This document shows, piece by piece, positions 6,322-11,527 of a stretch of 11,527 nt of DNA (position 1 is the first letter of the stretch; every line of letters begins with the position of its first letter). The DNA lies in NCBI GenBank assembly GCA_026416315.1, contig JAOAFK010000159.1, forward strand, positions 1 through 11,527, read 5' to 3'. The notes below the pieces were generated by a model. It made no database searches and was not told the DNA's origin. It saw only the letters and a list, made by a program, of their open reading frames with translations. The DNA comes from Syntrophorhabdaceae bacterium. GTDB taxonomy: Bacteria; Desulfobacterota; Syntrophorhabdia; Syntrophorhabdales; Syntrophorhabdaceae. The translations under genes were made by a program, and so were the position numbers.

Positions 6322-6495
6322 ATGCCTGCAAAAGTTGATGAAGAAGCCTGCACAGGATGCGGAGCATGTGCTGAAGTATGTCCTGCCGATGCAATCACAG
6401 TGGATGATACGGCAAAGGTAGACCCTGAGCTCTGCACTGAATGCGGTGCATGCACAGAGGAATGCCCTGTTGAGGCAATTACACTCGAGGAGTAA
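6322..6495 (+). CDS. 2[4Fe-4S] bacterial-type ferredoxin
   Basis: A 57-residue acidic protein with two CxxCxxCxxxCP motifs: C10, C13, C16, C20 and C38, C41, C44, C48. Each cluster takes three cysteines from one motif and one from the other, as in clostridial ferredoxins. It is a soluble low-potential one-electron carrier for enzymes such as oxidoreductases of pyruvate, CO or hydrogen; its partner is not visible here. The ATG at 6322 is chosen over those at 6307 and 6316 because GAGGAGG (6309-6315) lies exactly 6 bases before it and overlaps the first ATG. The gene stands alone, with its own promoter and a strong terminator, consistent with high expression. The nearby membrane Fe-S protein on the other strand is not cotranscribed with it. 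Confidence 0.96.
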   Translation: MPAKVDEEACTGCGACAEVCPADAITVDDTAKVDPELCTECGACTEECPVEAITLEE

Positions 6496-6509
6496 CACAA
6501 ATCAAAAAA

Positions 6510-6542
6510 TATAAAAGGATGGGCCATGCCCATCCTTTTATA
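6510..6542. terminator. Two-way intrinsic terminator between ferredoxin and membrane Fe-S gene
   Basis: A perfect 15-bp stem (6510-6524 with 6528-6542) with a CAT loop and core AAAAGGATGGGC / GCCCATCCTTTT. The A and T tracts on the two sides make it work in both directions, ending the ferredoxin message and the convergent 6565-8562 gene. Confidence 0.9.
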
Positions 6543-6564
6543 GTCTCAACACTGTCTTAGTAAA

Positions 6565-8562
6565 TTAAATACCTTTTAAAACAATTTCTGATAGGTCAAG
6601 GGCCTTCATGGTCTCTGTCTTTTCTTTGTCTTTTATGGCATCTTCCATCATGATTAAACAATAAGGACAGGCTGTTACTACAGTATTAGCTGATATGGCG
6701 ATTGCCTCTTCGATACGGGCATGGTTAATTCTCTTGTGATGCTCTTCCATCCATATTCTACCGCCACCACCGCCACAGCAGAAGCTTCTGTCGTGGTGTC
6801 TTTCCATCTCTATTAGGCTTCCCTGTTTTGCCTGAGCTATTACATTTCTTGGCTCATCAAATATACGGTTGACCCTGCCCAAATAACACGGGTCATGGAA
6901 GGTGATGGTGCCTTCTATAACTGGATTTATCTTTAATTTTCCTTCTTTTATAAGCTTCCAGATAAACTCTGACTGATGATATACCTCAAAATCACCGCCT
7001 ATTTGTGGATATTCATTTTTTATTGTGTGATAACAATGAGGGCATGTGGTGATGATCTTTTTGATACCCAATTCCTTTAATAGTTCTACATTACCCTGGG
7101 CTATGCCAAGATAGAGGTCTTCATTCCCGCATCTTCTTGCAGGGTCACCGCAGCATGTCTCTTCCTGTCCAAGAATGCCAAAAGATACCCCTGCAGTGGT
7201 CAGTATCTTGGAAAATGCCTTTGCAACTTTTCTGTTTCTATCATCAAGGGATGCAACACAGCCCACCCAGTACAGATATTCAACCTCTTCCTCGCCAATC
7301 ATCTTGATATCCAGGCCTTCTATCCACTCTGTCCTCTGTCTCTTACCCATTCCATATGGGTCAACCTTCTGCTGGAGATTCTTAAACAGGAGTCTTGTCT
7401 CAGATGTGGTCTTACTTAATGTAAGGGTCAGATATCTCCTTAATTCAATATTCTTGTCAAATGTTGGTATGGAAACAGGGCAGTTCACCTGACATGCAAG
7501 ACAGGCTGTGCATGACCAGATTGTCTCTTCCTGAATTACATTGTCAATGAGCCCGTCTTCTGTTTTTTTGCCTTCAGCTGCCCTCTCCCATTCTGCCTTT
7601 AGGTCCTGTATAAATTGCTTGGGTGAGAGGGGTTTTTCAGTATTATAGGCAGGACATAGGTCCTGACATCTACCGCATCTTGTGCATGCATCAAGGTCAA
7701 ATATCTGTCTCCAGGTAAAACCATCTATGGAATTAACACCGAATTCTTCAGCATTTTCAAAATCCTCAATAGGTGCAATGGCGCCCCTGGGGCTATCTTC
7801 AACACCCCTGAACATCATATTGAGGGATGAGGTTATAATATGAAGCAATCTTTTTGAATAGGCAATGTAAGCTATCAGGCCAAATGAGAGAAGCATATGG
7901 ATATACCACATCACTGCATGGGGCATATATGTTGTGCCTTTTACACCAGCTGGGAATATGCCCGAGAGTGTCCAGCCCACAAAACTCCAGACCTCATATG
8001 GTTTTGGATCACCGGCAATCCTCGCTGCCTCTACTAAAAAACCCGTTACAAGGACAGCAAGAATCCACAGAAGAACAAGCAAGTCATCGGGTTTATTATC
8101 GAGCCTTGAGGGTTTAACAACATATCTACGCCACATTGCCATGAGGATTCCTATTATGGCCAGAAGCCCTGCAAGGTCTGTTAAGAATGAAAACACAAGA
8201 TAAAAATTGCCTTTTATAAACTCCACACCGAATATGAGCCTGACCACATCGTCCTGAATGGCAACAAGGGCTGTTGCTATGGCGAGTATGAGAAATCCCC
8301 AGAAAATAAAAAAGTGCATCCAGCCTGGAAATGCCTCCCTCAAAATCGATTTGTGGAAGATACCATTGGATATAAAATAGCTGATCCTTTCACCTAATCT
8401 GTCTTTAAAGCTAAATTTAGTTGGTTTCCCCATCTTCCACATGGCATATCTTTTCTTGATACCATAGATGAGCACAATGAATGTGATGACCATGAGGGCA
8501 TATGTAATCCATCGTGCTCCGCCACCGACATTCCAGAAAATCTCCCTTCCGATATGATCCAT
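6565..8562 (-). CDS. Membrane-anchored Fe-S oxidoreductase with CCG domains (EtfD/HdrD-like)
   Basis: This 665-residue protein joins three parts. Residues 1-245 hold about five membrane helices (near 20-36, 82-103, 121-144, 161-182 and 218-236), resembling the heme-b membrane subunit NarI/HdrE. Histidines at 70, 83, 222 and 241 are candidate heme ligands. Residues 290-365 carry two [4Fe-4S] sites (C293, 296, 299, 303 and C351, 354, 357, 361). Residues 430-640 hold two CCG domains (C435, CC470-471, C507, C510; and C559, CC595-596, C632, C635), as in HdrD and glycolate oxidase GlcF. This fusion matches the DUF224/EtfD group, proposed to pass electrons from electron-transfer flavoprotein (EtfAB) to menaquinone in syntrophs and Geobacter relatives. 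No etfAB lies next to it here, so its donor is inferred. GGAGG 6 bases before the ATG fixes the start. Monocistronic. Confidence 0.92.
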   Translation of the reverse strand: MDHIGREIFWNVGGGARWITYALMVITFIVLIYGIKKRYAMWKMGKPTKFSFKDRLGERISYFISNGIFHKSILREAFPGWMHFFIFWGFLILAIATALVAIQDDVVRLIFGVEFIKGNFYLVFSFLTDLAGLLAIIGILMAMWRRYVVKPSRLDNKPDDLLVLLWILAVLVTGFLVEAARIAGDPKPYEVWSFVGWTLSGIFPAGVKGTTYMPHAVMWYIHMLLSFGLIAYIAYSKRLLHIITSSLNMMFRGVEDSPRGAIAPIEDFENAEEFGVNSIDGFTWRQIFDLDACTRCGRCQDLCPAYNTEKPLSPKQFIQDLKAEWERAAEGKKTEDGLIDNVIQEETIWSCTACLACQVNCPVSIPTFDKNIELRRYLTLTLSKTTSETRLLFKNLQQKVDPYGMGKRQRTEWIEGLDIKMIGEEEVEYLYWVGCVASLDDRNRKVAKAFSKILTTAGVSFGILGQEETCCGDPARRCGNEDLYLGIAQGNVELLKELGIKKIITTCPHCYHTIKNEYPQIGGDFEVYHQSEFIWKLIKEGKLKINPVIEGTITFHDPCYLGRVNRIFDEPRNVIAQAKQGSLIEMERHHDRSFCCGGGGGRIWMEEHHKRINHARIEEAIAISANTVVTACPYCLIMMEDAIKDKEKTETMKALDLSEIVLKGI

Positions 8563-8620
8563 TGCCAGCCTCCTGAATTATTTTTTTAATCTATTTAAAT
8601 TGTGATATTTTTCATAAGCA

Positions 8621-8649
8621 ATATAAAATCAAAAGGCATATAAAATCAA
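8621..8649 (-). promoter_or_regulatory. Candidate promoter of the membrane Fe-S gene
   Basis: On the minus strand TTGATT (8649-8644), 17 bases, then TTATAT (8626-8621). The -35 lies inside one copy of the 16-bp direct repeat described at 8640-8686. The leader would be about 50 bases. Confidence 0.45.
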
Positions 8650-8686
8650 TAAAAAATTAGTTTTGTCTGGATAAAATCAATAAAAA
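8640..8686. repeat. 16-bp direct repeat upstream of membrane Fe-S gene and tRNA
   Basis: ATAAAATCAATAAAAA occurs exactly at 8640-8655 and 8671-8686, 31 bases apart start to start (about three helical turns). The first ten bases recur at 8623-8632. The copies overlap the candidate promoter of the minus-strand gene, so they may be binding sites for a regulator. Confidence 0.6.
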
Positions 8687-8693
8687 GTTTATC

Positions 8694-8723
8694 TTGACAA
8701 AAGAAAATGTGAATTGTTATAAA
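8694..8723 (+). promoter_or_regulatory. tRNA-Val promoter
   Basis: A consensus -35 TTGACA (8694-8699), then TATAAA (8718-8723, or TTATAA one base earlier at 17-base spacing). The tRNA begins 10 bases after the -10, as expected for a strong stable-RNA promoter. Confidence 0.75.
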
Positions 8724-8733
8724 AACAGATATC

Positions 8734-8808
8734 AGGCGCGTAGCTCAGTGGGAGAGCGCTACCTTGACGCGGTAGAGGTCACGGGTTCAATACCCGTCGC
8801 GCCTACCA
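8734..8808 (+). tRNA. tRNA-Val (anticodon GAC)
   Basis: The sequence folds as a complete cloverleaf of 75 bases. The acceptor stem is AGGCGCG with CGCGCCT, and the D arm is GCTC/GAGC. The anticodon stem is CTACC/GGTAG, with loop TTGACGC giving anticodon GAC. The variable loop is AGGTC, and the T arm ACGGG/CCCGT carries a TTCAATA loop. The CCA end is encoded. It reads valine codons GUC and GUU. It is a single-gene unit with its own promoter and terminator; no repeat of its 3' end appears in the window, so there is no sign of an integrated element. Confidence 0.97.
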
Positions 8809-8825
8809 TGAAAAAATTTTGAATT

Positions 8826-8855
8826 AAAAAATGGGGGTTGAAACCCCCATTTTTT
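8826..8855. terminator. Two-way intrinsic terminator between tRNA-Val and GAPDH gene
   Basis: A 13-bp stem (8826-8838 with 8843-8855) built on TGGGGGT/ACCCCCA with a TGAA loop, flanked by an A tract on the left and a T tract on the right. It can end both the tRNA transcript and the convergent GAPDH message; it slightly overlaps the GAPDH stop codon. Confidence 0.9.
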
Positions 8856-10125
8856 ATGAAATATTTCTGTGGATATAAACTGTTAGATCTGCCATCCTGT
8901 TGGTATAGCTTCCATATTCATTATCATACCATCCGAAAATTTTTGCATGCACAACAGGTATCTTCAAATTGTTCAAAGAATTCTTAACTGATTCTGGTAA
9001 ATCAGGGATATTTGAAAGGTCAATGTTTATAAAGGCAGTTCTTGTATGATTGAACTGGCCTTCTATGACTATTGCAGCATCAACGCCAATCAAATCTGAA
9101 GATACGTTCTGTTCATCGGAATATATGAGAAGATGTTCAGGGTCGTTTTCCATGGCCTTTTTATAGATACTATTTATCAATTTTGTTGTAATAGGTTGGA
9201 CTGTTTTGTCGTTTGTGGGATTTGCCTGGAACGTAATATTGAGCACAATGAGGGATTCTGTATTCACTGGCACCCGTATTGAATCTGCCATAAAACCGAT
9301 ATTTTGAACTTCTGGTATAACCTGGTTCAATGCCTCTGCTGCATTTGTGGATGTGAGTATGATATTGTTTAGAATGCTCCTTGTCTTTCTTAAATCCTTT
9401 TCTCCTTCCTTCGGCACGCTATCAAGAACACTCTGTGAGTTTGTTACTGCATGAACCGTTGACATGGATGCGGTAAGTATCCTGCTTGTTGATTCATTAT
9501 TGAGCAAAGGCTTAATCATATGGGCAAGGCCAGTTGTTGTGCAAGAGGCAGCTGATACAAGGGGGTGTTTATTTTTATCAAAGGCATGGTGGTTTATACC
9601 ATATATCAATGTCACACAATCATCAGGCATGGAGAGGGCCTTATTCTTTATTTTAAATGCCGATGAATTAATAACGACCTTTGCACCCCTTGCGAGATGC
9701 CCCCTGATGGAACCTTTTTTATCATCAACTGACAGAGTTGGGTCCCTGAACTTTCCCGTACATTCAACAACTATGTCCACGCCATAATCTCTCCAGGGAA
9801 TTTCTGCTGGATTTCTTGATTCCCTTAACACTGTTACGGGGATGCCGTCAATTAAAAGCTTTCCTTTTTTCTCATCAACAATCTGAATAATCCTTGAAGA
9901 ATTAACACCGTATAAGAATCTGTGTATACTCCCATATGTTGAATCCTTCTCAATAAGCTGTGCAACAGCATCCATCCCCTGACCTATGCCTCTACCCTGG
10001 TTGATATAGATTTCTTTGAAGTATTTCCTTCCTATATGGTGCCAGAGGGTTAATTTCCCGATTCTACCCATACCGTTTATGCCAAGGATTGGCGGTCTAT
10101 TTTCTAATATCTCTACCTTAGCCAT
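8854..10125 (-). CDS. gap: Divergent, long glyceraldehyde-3-phosphate dehydrogenase
   Basis: The product has 423 residues, against about 335 for usual GAPDH. It should interconvert glyceraldehyde 3-phosphate and 1,3-bisphosphoglycerate in glycolysis or gluconeogenesis. Core motifs are present: nucleotide-binding GINGMGRIG (15-23), catalytic SCTTTG with C195, base H225 in STVHAVTNSQ, and the C-terminal GWYDNEYGSYTNR (398-410). Differences are notable. The aspartate that normally follows the second strand (IND) and selects NAD is replaced, giving INQGRG at 41-46. An extra stretch follows at 46-58, SAPAK becomes NSSAFK (153-158), and more insertions lie at about 325-395. These may change cofactor or substrate choice. 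The ATG at 10125 is chosen because AAAGGAGG lies 5 bases before it; a longer frame up to 10218 has no ribosome site and would run through the promoter. Divergent from the cupin gene. Confidence 0.88.
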   Translation of the reverse strand: MAKVEILENRPPILGINGMGRIGKLTLWHHIGRKYFKEIYINQGRGIGQGMDAVAQLIEKDSTYGSIHRFLYGVNSSRIIQIVDEKKGKLLIDGIPVTVLRESRNPAEIPWRDYGVDIVVECTGKFRDPTLSVDDKKGSIRGHLARGAKVVINSSAFKIKNKALSMPDDCVTLIYGINHHAFDKNKHPLVSAASCTTTGLAHMIKPLLNNESTSRILTASMSTVHAVTNSQSVLDSVPKEGEKDLRKTRSILNNIILTSTNAAEALNQVIPEVQNIGFMADSIRVPVNTESLIVLNITFQANPTNDKTVQPITTKLINSIYKKAMENDPEHLLIYSDEQNVSSDLIGVDAAIVIEGQFNHTRTAFINIDLSNIPDLPESVKNSLNNLKIPVVHAKIFGWYDNEYGSYTNRMADLTVYIHRNIS

Positions 10126-10147
10126 TGCAACCTCCTTTGTGGATTGT

Positions 10148-10176
10148 ATATAAAATATTAGTGAAAAAATACACAA
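10148..10176 (-). promoter_or_regulatory. Candidate promoter of the GAPDH gene
   Basis: On the minus strand TTGTGT (10176-10171), 17 bases, TTATAT (10153-10148). The spacing is right and the boxes are moderate matches; the leader would be about 15 bases. Confidence 0.4.
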
Positions 10177-10206
10177 AATACAAGATAAATTCCTTTGTTT
10201 TTTGCC

Positions 10207-10234
10207 TTGACAGGCCAAAAAAAGAAAATAAAAT
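10207..10234 (+). promoter_or_regulatory. Candidate promoter of the cupin gene
   Basis: A consensus TTGACA (10207-10212), 16 bases, then TAAAAT (10229-10234). The leader before the ATG at 10263 is about 22 bases and contains the ribosome site. Confidence 0.55.
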
Positions 10235-10262
10235 GGATAATAATAAAATCCTGGAGGTTAGC

Positions 10263-10613
10263 ATGAAAATTACAAATCTTGAAAAAACAGAAAAAAAACC
10301 CATGGATATGGAGGGTGCAAAAGATACATATAAACAGATACCCATTTCAATTAGTGATGGAACCCCTGCTTACTCTTTTAGGGTTTTCACTATTATGCCA
10401 GGGGGTCATACGCCATATCATACCCATGCTTTTGAACATATAAATTATGTAATTGATGGTATCGGGGCTGTTGTGAAGGAAGACGGGACAGAAGAGCCTG
10501 TTTCCACAGGAGATTTTATTCTCATCATGCCTGGAGAAAAACATCAATACAAAAATAAATCTTTGGATAAGCCGTTTATTATTATATGTGCTGTGCCAAA
10601 GGAATATGAATAA
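10263..10613 (+). CDS. Single-domain cupin protein
   Basis: A 116-residue protein with one complete cupin barrel. Motif 1 runs from G48 with H53, H55 and E58 (GHTPYHTHAFEHINYVIDG), and motif 2 is GDFILIMPGEKHQYKN (83-98) with H94. H53, H55, E58 and H94 are the usual metal ligands, so a bound Fe, Mn, Zn or Ni is likely. Small cupins of this kind range from sugar isomerases to dioxygenases and sensory proteins, so no reaction can be named. Being cytosolic (no signal peptide) and divergent from GAPDH gives no firm clue. The ATG at 10263 follows GGAGG by 6 bases. An in-frame extension back to 10125 would cross the promoter and the divergent GAPDH start, so it is rejected. Confidence 0.92.
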   Translation: MKITNLEKTEKKPMDMEGAKDTYKQIPISISDGTPAYSFRVFTIMPGGHTPYHTHAFEHINYVIDGIGAVVKEDGTEEPVSTGDFILIMPGEKHQYKNKSLDKPFIIICAVPKEYE

Positions 10614-10619
10614 TTTAAA

Positions 10620-10931
10620 CTATTTTTTTATGATCTTCTTTACATAAACATCCTCATCTCTTATGGTCATAAACAGCGTGACCCTGTCGCTCACCTTTAT
10701 GTCTTCCAGCGTGCCTTTTTTGCCGGATATGATAATCTCTGTGTTATCATCCACCATACCTCCATTTATAAGTTCCTGTTTTCCCATGATTTTCTTTACA
10801 AGGATCGACCTTTCGCCAGTATCTATGACAATGACTTCTCCGGTGATGGTTTTAACACCCCTTTCAGAGGCAAATAAAATATTTGAGAAAAAAATCACAA
10901 ATAAAGACAGAATTAAAATTATGTGTTTCAT
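10620..10931 (-). CDS. Exported small protein of unknown function
   Basis: A 103-residue protein that I do not recognise. Residues 1-21 look like a signal peptide: positive start MKH, a hydrophobic core (IILILSLFVIFFSNILF) and small residues at the end (ASE), so the mature protein of about 80 residues should be periplasmic. The rest alternates short beta-like strands (TGEVIVID, RSILVKK, TEIIISG, DRVTLFMTI, DVYVKKI) with charged turns. This pattern fits a small OB-like or DUF5666-like beta barrel that reads as a ligand- or metal-binding module. There are no cysteines, so it is not a lipoprotein. GAGGAGG lies 4 bases before the ATG. It converges on the cupin gene with a 6-base gap and shares a promoter region with the divergent hydrolase. 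Confidence 0.8.
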   Translation of the reverse strand: MKHIILILSLFVIFFSNILFASERGVKTITGEVIVIDTGERSILVKKIMGKQELINGGMVDDNTEIIISGKKGTLEDIKVSDRVTLFMTIRDEDVYVKKIIKK

Positions 10932-10943
10932 CAGGCCTCCTCT

Positions 10944-10972
10944 TTGATTTTATTATACAATTTAGGTTATAT
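10944..10972 (+). promoter_or_regulatory. Candidate promoter of the metallo-hydrolase gene
   Basis: TTGATT (10944-10949), 17 bases, TTATAT (10967-10972). The leader would be about 40 bases. It overlaps the opposing promoter of the exported-protein gene. Confidence 0.5.
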
Positions 10973-10979
10973 TAGTCAA
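10952..10979 (-). promoter_or_regulatory. Strong candidate promoter of the exported-protein gene
   Basis: On the minus strand TTGACT (10979-10974), 16 bases, then a perfect TATAAT (10957-10952). It lies face to face with, and overlaps, the plus-strand promoter at 10944-10972. Confidence 0.6.
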
Positions 10980-11018
10980 AAGAAAACTTAAAACAAATAT
11001 CATCTAATAGGGGTTGAA

Positions 11019-11527
11019 ATGAAACCTGTTGAAATTATGAAAGATATTTACATTATAGGTGACGCGGATATGACGGACACTAAGGATTGTTCTGTGTATC
11101 TTATTGACTTGGGCGAACTTATTATGATCGATACAGGTGCAGGAGACAGTGTGGATGCATTGATTAAAAATATAGAAAGAGCCGGGCTTGAGCCAGAAAA
11201 ACTTTCAAAGATTATACTTACCCACTGCCATATTGACCATGTAGGTGGTGCAGAAGAACTGAGAAAACGTTTTGGCGCCCAGATCATTATGCATGAGAAA
11301 GATGCAGAGATTGTGGAAAGAGGCGATAAAAGGATGACCGCTGCCTACTGGTATGGCGTAGATTTTAAACCCCTTCCTGTTGATGTGAAATTAAAAGAGA
11401 CAGAAGAGATCATCGAATCTCGTAGTCATAAAATCGTCTGTATTCATACACCGGGCCATACCCCCGGCTCCATATCAGTTTATCTTGATATACATGACAA
11501 AAGGGTGCTATTCGGTCAGGATATACA
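11019..11527 (+). CDS. Metallo-beta-lactamase-fold hydrolase (partial, runs off window)
   Basis: The first 169 codons are present; the 3' end lies outside. The metal-binding signature THCHIDHVGG (H69, H71, D73, H74) is intact. It is followed by a third ligand histidine in HTPGHTPGS (H147) and the bridging aspartate in FGQDI (D168). Together these make a two-metal site of the glyoxalase II/MBL-fold hydrolase family. The N-terminal sequence (YIIGDADMTDTKDCSVYLID, 11-30) is the usual first beta sheet, with IMIDTGAGD following. Substrates in this family include thioesters and other hydroxyacyl or phosphodiester bonds, so the reaction cannot be named. There is no signal peptide. The ATG at 11019 is supported by AGGGG 5 bases upstream. 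Confidence 0.9.
   Translation, partial: MKPVEIMKDIYIIGDADMTDTKDCSVYLIDLGELIMIDTGAGDSVDALIKNIERAGLEPEKLSKIILTHCHIDHVGGAEELRKRFGAQIIMHEKDAEIVERGDKRMTAAYWYGVDFKPLPVDVKLKETEEIIESRSHKIVCIHTPGHTPGSISVYLDIHDKRVLFGQDI

Noticed and set aside
6303..6533. Minus-strand open frames over the ferredoxin gene
   Set aside because: Cysteine- and serine-rich shadows of the ferredoxin repeats; the plus-strand gene has both cluster motifs and a perfect ribosome site.
8623..8686. CRISPR-like short repeats
   Set aside because: Only two exact copies and one partial, AT-rich, with no regular spacer length and no cas gene.
8734..8808. tRNA-Val as an integration site
   Set aside because: No copy of the tRNA 3' end and no integrase or mobile gene appears in the window.
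10126..10218. Longer N-terminus of GAPDH
   Set aside because: The extra codons cross the candidate promoter, lack a ribosome site, and the ATG at 10125 has an ideal AAAGGAGG.

Overview
This is an AT-rich stretch of bacterial chromosome with compact genes, clear Shine-Dalgarno sites, and short intergenic gaps that hold hairpins and sigma-70-like promoters. The gene set suggests an anaerobe. It has a small 2[4Fe-4S] ferredoxin, a membrane Fe-S oxidoreductase of the EtfD/HdrD-like type, and serine synthesis by SerA paired with a class V aminotransferase. Together these fit the former Deltaproteobacteria (Desulfobacterota) or a neighbouring phylum such as Nitrospirota. This placement is inference from gene content; no mobile element, phage gene or CRISPR array is visible.

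Layout, left to right: (1) 1-1440, minus strand: a SpoIID/LytB-domain protein, tightly followed by the first 17 codons of a sugar nucleotidyltransferase that runs off the left edge. (2) 1441-1972: a regulatory gap of 532 bases. It holds a 14-bp perfect inverted repeat, a 28-residue membrane microprotein gene on the minus strand, and two palindromes. One palindrome touches the promoter of the next gene. (3) 1973-2668, plus: a Crp/Fnr-family regulator with no cysteine. (4) 2663-6167, minus: a serine-synthesis block of class V aminotransferase then SerA, followed after a hairpin by a HAD phosphatase. (5) 6322-6495, plus: a ferredoxin, which shares a strong two-way terminator with (6). (6) 6565-8562, minus: a five-helix membrane and Fe-S protein with two CCG domains, likely an electron carrier between flavoprotein and quinone. 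(7) 8734-8808: tRNA-Val(GAC) with an encoded CCA. (8) 8854-10125, minus: an unusually long, divergent glyceraldehyde-3-phosphate dehydrogenase. (9) 10263-10613, plus: a small cupin. (10) 10620-10931, minus: an exported small protein of unknown function. (11) 11019 to the right edge: a metallo-beta-lactamase-fold hydrolase, partial.

The clearest functional unit is the serine block. GAPDH lies 2.7 kb away and makes or consumes the phosphoglycerate precursor, SerA oxidises 3-phosphoglycerate, and the aminotransferase can supply phosphoserine. The neighbouring HAD enzyme is a candidate for the last step. The ferredoxin and the membrane Fe-S protein point to low-potential electron transfer into a quinone pool. 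I see no convincing new defence or mobile system. The least explained DNA is the 1441-1972 gap with its microprotein gene and palindromes beside a regulator of unknown ligand.
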